The notes beneath the pieces are model-generated. The model made no database searches. It saw only the letters and a list, made by a program, of their open reading frames with translations, and was not told the origin of the DNA. Below, piece by piece: positions 58,942-64,000 of a stretch of 64,000 nt of DNA. Source of the stretch: Apophysomyces variabilis (lineage: Eukaryota > Mucoromycota > Mucoromycetes > Mucorales > Mucoraceae); contig MZZL01000408.1 of the NCBI GenBank assembly GCA_002749535.1, positions 1,293,465 to 1,357,464 on the forward strand, written 5' to 3'. The translations under genes were made by a program, and so were the position numbers. The stretch's first letter is position 1, and the number at the start of each line of letters is the position of its first letter.

Positions 58942-60517
58942 ATGCAATACTATTCACAACACAACAACCTATGGATCATGGGGTCAGTTGCCGTGATTAC
59001 CGTAGGAAGTATCCTGTATCTATCCTTGTTTAGGGAACGTAAAGGTAAAGAAAAGACAAATAACCAACAACTGCCTTCTTTTTTCTTTCTTGTTTTGTTT
59101 CTCCTTATTTTGTTTGGGCGTTCTTTGGTTTATTCTTTTGACGAATTCTACTTTAGGCTATGAGGGCAATTTAGGAAAGCCTACCAAAAGTAAATCGCGC
59201 GAGATACAGTCAAAAGCAAAAGTGGAGAAACCACCTGTAGCAGCGGACGTGTCCACAACTCGAGGCATCGAACAAGACACAGTGGTTGCACAAGTCGAAC
59301 AGTCACAGAAGGAGGTCATCCTGAATGAAAAAGGTGTGTTTATATTTGACAGCAACCCACGGGGTGATATGTATACTAACCACGTGTTTAAGAAGAAATC
59401 ACAAAGAAAGACACAACGGAGACAACGGCCGACGTCGAAGAGAAGACGGATCTGACAGAGTCAGCAGTGATTGTGGAGAAAGAGGAAACTACTGTTGTGG
59501 AAACGGAAGCTTCGATCGTTGAAACAGAAAGATCGGCGGTTGTAGAAACTACGGAAGAGCATAGCGTTGCCGAGGAGACGGTTACCGAGAACACCAAGGA
59601 GGCAGATCAAGCTGTAGCTGAACCAGCAAGTGAAACTAAAGTTGAAGATCAGTCTGTAAAGGAAGTAGTGTCGACTATTGTGAGCGAGATCCAGGAAACC
59701 TTATCACAGGATGGCTCTGCAAAGGAAACTGATGCAGAGTGGTCTGCCATCCTGCCAAGTGAAGAGACGGTGGAAAAGGAGGCGGAGAAGAAGGAATCAA
59801 TTGCTGCAGAGATACCGTCTGCTGATGAGACTAAAGCTTCGTCACCTGCTCCGTCACAAACAAGTTCATCATCGTCCTCTACAGAGAACGCTGTTAGTTT
59901 GACACCCGGAGACCGAGCACAACCAAAAACGAAAAATCAATCTGCGATTAGAACATCTCCTTATGCAACTACATCTAATAACAATAACAACAATGTTGGC
60001 TATTACTGGGGTCAGCCAAGCCAATACAAGTCTGACTGGGCACAATTATTTACCTTACCACAACAACAGGCCGACATGAATTCCCATAGCTATTACTCAC
60101 GAAGTATTCCATCGCTGCCTTCTGCAGTAGACGTATTACCCGACGCACAGTATGAGTTTACACCCAGCAAAAAGAAGCGCATGTCTCGTCCCGAGCAAAT
60201 TGAACAACAACGCCAGACATACATTCCGCCGATGAAGTCACGTTGCATTTACTGGCCCAGTTGCACAAACAAGAACTGCAAGTTCGCACACCCAACTAAG
60301 CAATGCCGGTACGTGGCAGCCACAGATTTTCGTTACTGCGCGACTTTTTACACTGACTTTTCCTTCTTCTTTTTTTTCTGCAATTGATAGAGAGGGTGAT
60401 AACTGTACATACGGTGAACGATGTATGTTCCTTCATGCTCGAGATATGGAGCAACCAACTCGACCTGCACGTAACCAACAAGCACGACGATCACGATCAC
60501 GAACAACTGATAATTAA
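58942..60517 (+). CDS. Membrane-anchored protein with tandem Nab2-type CCCH zinc fingers
   Basis: Exons 58942-59044, 59157-59333, 59396-60308 and 60391-60517 add to 439 residues. Residues about 11-28 (LWIMGSVAVITVGSILYLSL) form one transmembrane helix followed by basic RERK, which predicts an N-terminal anchor with the rest in the cytosol. The middle 300 residues are Glu/Thr/Ser/Val-rich and probably disordered, followed by Asn/Gln runs and a Tyr/Ser-rich part. The C-terminus has two fingers of CX5CX4CX3H type, CIYWPSCTNKNCKFAHPTKQ and CREGDNCTYGERCMFLHA, typical of the Nab2/ZC3H14 poly(A)-binding family; the second is split by the intron at 60309-60390. The tail is Arg/Ser-rich. Inference: it tethers poly(A) RNA or mRNPs to a membrane, perhaps ER or mitochondrial outer membrane. 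Confidence 0.85.
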
Positions 60518-60898
60518 AGCATGCAAGAACAAAAAAAAGCAAACCATCTATTCGATTATTACCCCCCAAAATAAAAGCAAAGACTTCTTTACATGTCGGG
60601 CACAATCAAGAAATTAGCCCATGAGGAAAGCAACTCCTAAGTTTTATTCTTTTGCCTTTAAAGAAAAGAGAGAGGGGGCGGAATCCATGACAGCGTTTCC
60701 GGATCTCCGTGTTCGGAGTCCAACAAATTTGATAGATGACGCACACAAACTCCGCTACTTTTCTACTTCCCACCTGCAGGGAATACCCGTTTTTTATTTT
60801 CTATTTCCTTTTCTCTCACTTCCTCTCTCTTCTTCTCTTTTTTATTTTTCCTTCTTTCTTTATAGTATTATTATTTTGTTGAATCCATTGATTTTAAG
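60518..60898. other. Interval between zinc-finger gene and Rab11 gene
   Basis: 381 bp with a strong pyrimidine tract at 60790-60870 just before the Rab start codon, as expected for a 5' leader. No separate gene. Confidence 0.5.
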
Positions 60899-61994
<1,096 letters not shown>

Positions 61995-63467
61995 ATCTTC
62001 TTTAAAAACAAGGCACTTTTTGTCTTTCCTGTCCATATGTATGTTCTTTCCATCATCGTTCCTTCTCGACACCATGATATGTGTATACCAATAACAAGTA
62101 TTTAAAAACCCTCGTTTCGACTTGTACACGAAAAGGTAAAATAATATTATAATATTAAAAAAGGACAACGTTCGTCATGTCACATTCGACTACCTTCCTT
62201 CCCTTTCCCATTGTATTCGACCATTTCCTAGCGCACTAACTGACCCTGGGTTCTTTAACACTGAGAGCACACGTTGATATTTGAGCCCAATGGATTGCTT
62301 CTCCGTGTTGTTGCACATGGTTCAATACCTGCTTGAAACACAATAAACAAATTGAAAAGGAGGATTTTCCTTAAAGACGTAACTAAGGTTGCAGAATTAG
62401 TGCATGCTTTTGGCATGATTATGATTTCTTCAGGGAACAGCAGAGAGACTATAAGGTTTACTTTGTTCAGTGAACAAATCCTGGTTAAAGGATAACGATA
62501 GAAGATGATTTGCTGGTCAGCAGCAGCTTCCATCGGTCTATAATTTGCCCGGCAATAGGGCGGCAGGAAGGATCGGCAGACTGTTTGCGTCTCCCTTGCT
62601 GCTTGCGCTTCCCCACTTTCTCTGGCACTCGCGTCCTCCACCTGCTTGTCCTCGACCTGTTTCCCCCCCCCTTCTTTTTCCCATGGATAGCCCACAAAAA
62701 CAAGTAAATCTCTTGGTACGATAAGTTCTACGTGTCTAACATCAGTTCGTTTGTCATCTGATAATAAGGAACCAAAAACAACAAAAGGACTGATATGCTA
62801 AACTGCAAGCTCTTGCAGTATACCAGAAGATTAGCATAGAGATCCCAGATCTTTCATTTACACCTACTGAGTGATTACCACAGCAGCATTAGGATTGATG
62901 CATGCAGCAGCAGAAGAAAATTGTGCATAGTTTGGATAACACAGCAGAAAACGAAGTTACCATAGCTAATGTGACGGACCAATGCAATACAGACAAGCTA
63001 GTGATTTGGCATTTAAACTTTCTCTATGCAAACATTCTTTTGACCTGTTTGTTTTTATATTGGGTTGATCTATGCAAATTGGATGCCACTTTGTTGCATA
63101 GACTCGCGTACATACAAGCCTGAAGAAGCAAGCAGCAGATAAGTGTACGGAACAGAAAAGACAACCTTGATCCGTATACACTGTGCATCAAAGCATACTC
63201 ATTTCTTTTTGTGTCAAGAAAAAAAGAGGCACACCCACACACGTGAGGATGCATAGTTCGGAAATCGGAAACTGAACCAGTAAGTTTGCCATGCCAAATG
63301 CCTGAATTCCATAGGCGTATGGATCTATCGTACGTTAAAAATCAGACAAAATATAACACCGCGTTTGAGCTTCTTGGCTATTGTTCACCGGTTTGTCCTA
63401 GGTGTTGCAACTTTTTCTTTCCAGTCATGCTTTTGTCATTCTGTTAATCATGGTAGTTAAGGATATT
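61995..63467. other. Interval between Rab11 gene and PH-domain gene
   Basis: 1.5 kb without a supported gene. A minus-strand open frame at 62255-62703 includes SADPSCRPIAGQIIDRW, which vaguely recalls the end of a protein kinase domain, but no other kinase motif is visible upstream, so I do not call it. Confidence 0.4.
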
Positions 63468-64000
63468 TTATTTATTAGCTACTGAGGATTCGATCGAATA
63501 AGGAGACTTGTTAAAACCGAATTCATAGAAAGGGCGGGAGACACGGAAACGGAAGGAATTTGCGGAAGGTGAACCTGAGTGACCAGAAGTGTAGTTTGTG
63601 TAAGATTCTTGTGATATAGGCTTTTCAGCCATCTGCCGCTTTGACATATCGGTCGAAGGTGGGACTGACGATTGATGACGGTTCGTCATCAGACTTGTAC
63701 TCGTGATCTGTGAGGGTGACGGGTGGATCTGTAGATACGTCAGAGCCTAGAGTTGGGAAAACAGAAAAAGAAATGAGCAGATCTGATCATCCGTTTTTTT
63801 TTCCTATTGTATTATCATTTACCCGAATCCATGCGGTATGTGCCTCTTGGTCTGGACATTGGATCATGATATCTCGCGCCGGCGTTCGGATCAAAAGACA
63901 TAATGGATGTTTAGTAACCGAGGCAAAAGATTGCACAATAGCTAGAAAGTCAACAGAAACACTTCATTAGTAACAACATCAAACGTGGAATGTTCAATGA
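63468..64000 (-). CDS. 3' end of a PH-domain protein gene (partial)
   Basis: Two exons are visible: 63941-63823 and 63746-63468; the gene continues beyond the window. The first reads AIVQSFASVTKHPLCLLIRT then DIMIQCPDQEAHTAWIRALT, the last strands and the C-terminal helix of a pleckstrin homology domain, with the invariant Trp in AWIRAL. The intron at 63747-63822 joins in phase 0. The remaining 90 residues are Ser/Thr-rich without a domain and end ESSVANK. A competing start codon in another frame (MSFDPNAGARY, near 63903) gives only a short frame and is rejected. PH domains bind phosphoinositides or proteins at membranes; the full architecture cannot be known from here. Confidence 0.75.

Noticed and set aside
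62255..62703. Possible kinase C-terminus (SADPSCRPIAGQIIDRW) on minus strand
   Set aside because: Only one weak motif; no HRD, DFG or glycine loop can be found upstream in any frame up to the PH-domain gene.
63700..63905. Start codon MSFDPNAGARY on the minus strand as the start of a small gene
   Set aside because: The same DNA read in another frame gives clear PH-domain sequence that splices in phase into the long C-terminal frame; the MSFD frame ends soon after the intron.
63710..63970. 86-residue plus-strand frame at the window end
   Set aside because: Shadow of the PH-domain exons on the minus strand.

Overview
This is nuclear DNA of a fungus, most likely an early-diverging one (Mucoromycota, probably Mucorales). 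The evidence is: genes cut by short introns, mostly 44-115 nt with GT...AG ends; a clearly fungal set of proteins (Pho80/Pcl-type cyclin, Zn2Cys6 factor, type II PI 4-kinase, Brefeldin-A-sensitivity/FUSC-like membrane protein); and two relics of Fanzor, the eukaryotic TnpB-like RNA-guided nuclease family carried by mobile DNA in such fungi. The phylum rests on gene content and my memory of the families, not on a database search. Coding frames were joined by hand across introns. For most genes the exon lengths add up to a whole number of codons and conserved motifs read through the junctions.

Layout. 0.2-2.7 kb: RBM26/27-like RNA-binding protein (-). 2.7-5.4 kb: no gene seen. 5.4-8.1 kb: Fanzor copy 1, intact through most of its RuvC domain but with a nonsense codon at the N-terminal end and a frameshift at the RuvC-III motif. 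8.5-9.2 kb: NIP30/FAM192A-like (+). 10.0-11.3 kb: Zn2Cys6/AT-hook factor (+). 13.6-14.8 kb: dead S9 serine peptidase. 15.9-16.9 kb: HAD hydrolase (-). 17.1-18.0 kb: ribosomal protein eL20 (+). 19.2-21.4 kb: type II phosphatidylinositol 4-kinase (+). 22.0-23.5 kb: SHD1/F-box/cysteine-rich protein (-). 23.5-31.2 kb: mobile-element graveyard with a TA-flanked MITE and Fanzor copy 2. 31.2-33.1 kb: SET-domain lysine methyltransferase (+). 33.4-36.8 kb: FUSC/DUF2421-type membrane protein (-). 38.7-40.1 kb: LUC7 (+). 40.7-41.6 kb: Pcl-type cyclin (+). 42.3-43.5 kb: unknown protein (+). 46.7-47.5 kb: Myb/SANT protein (-). 47.5-54.0 kb: a 6.5-kb stretch without a convincing gene. 54.0-55.0 kb: mitochondrial ribosomal protein mL46 (+). 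55.1-56.2 kb: coiled-coil protein (-). 56.5-57.1 kb: AIG2/gamma-glutamylcyclotransferase-like protein (+) with a GC-AG intron. 58.9-60.5 kb: membrane-anchored Nab2-type zinc-finger protein (+). 60.9-62.0 kb: Rab11/Ypt31 GTPase (+). 63.5 kb to the end: 3' end of a PH-domain gene (-).

The genes form no operon and no obvious pathway cluster. There is a loose RNA theme (RBM26, LUC7, Nab2-type fingers) and a membrane-traffic theme (PI4K II, Rab11, PH domain), as expected by chance in a gene-dense fungal chromosome. The accessory signal is the pair of divergent, decayed Fanzor copies, both in gene-poor, AT-rich DNA, plus an unrelated Tc1/mariner-type MITE.
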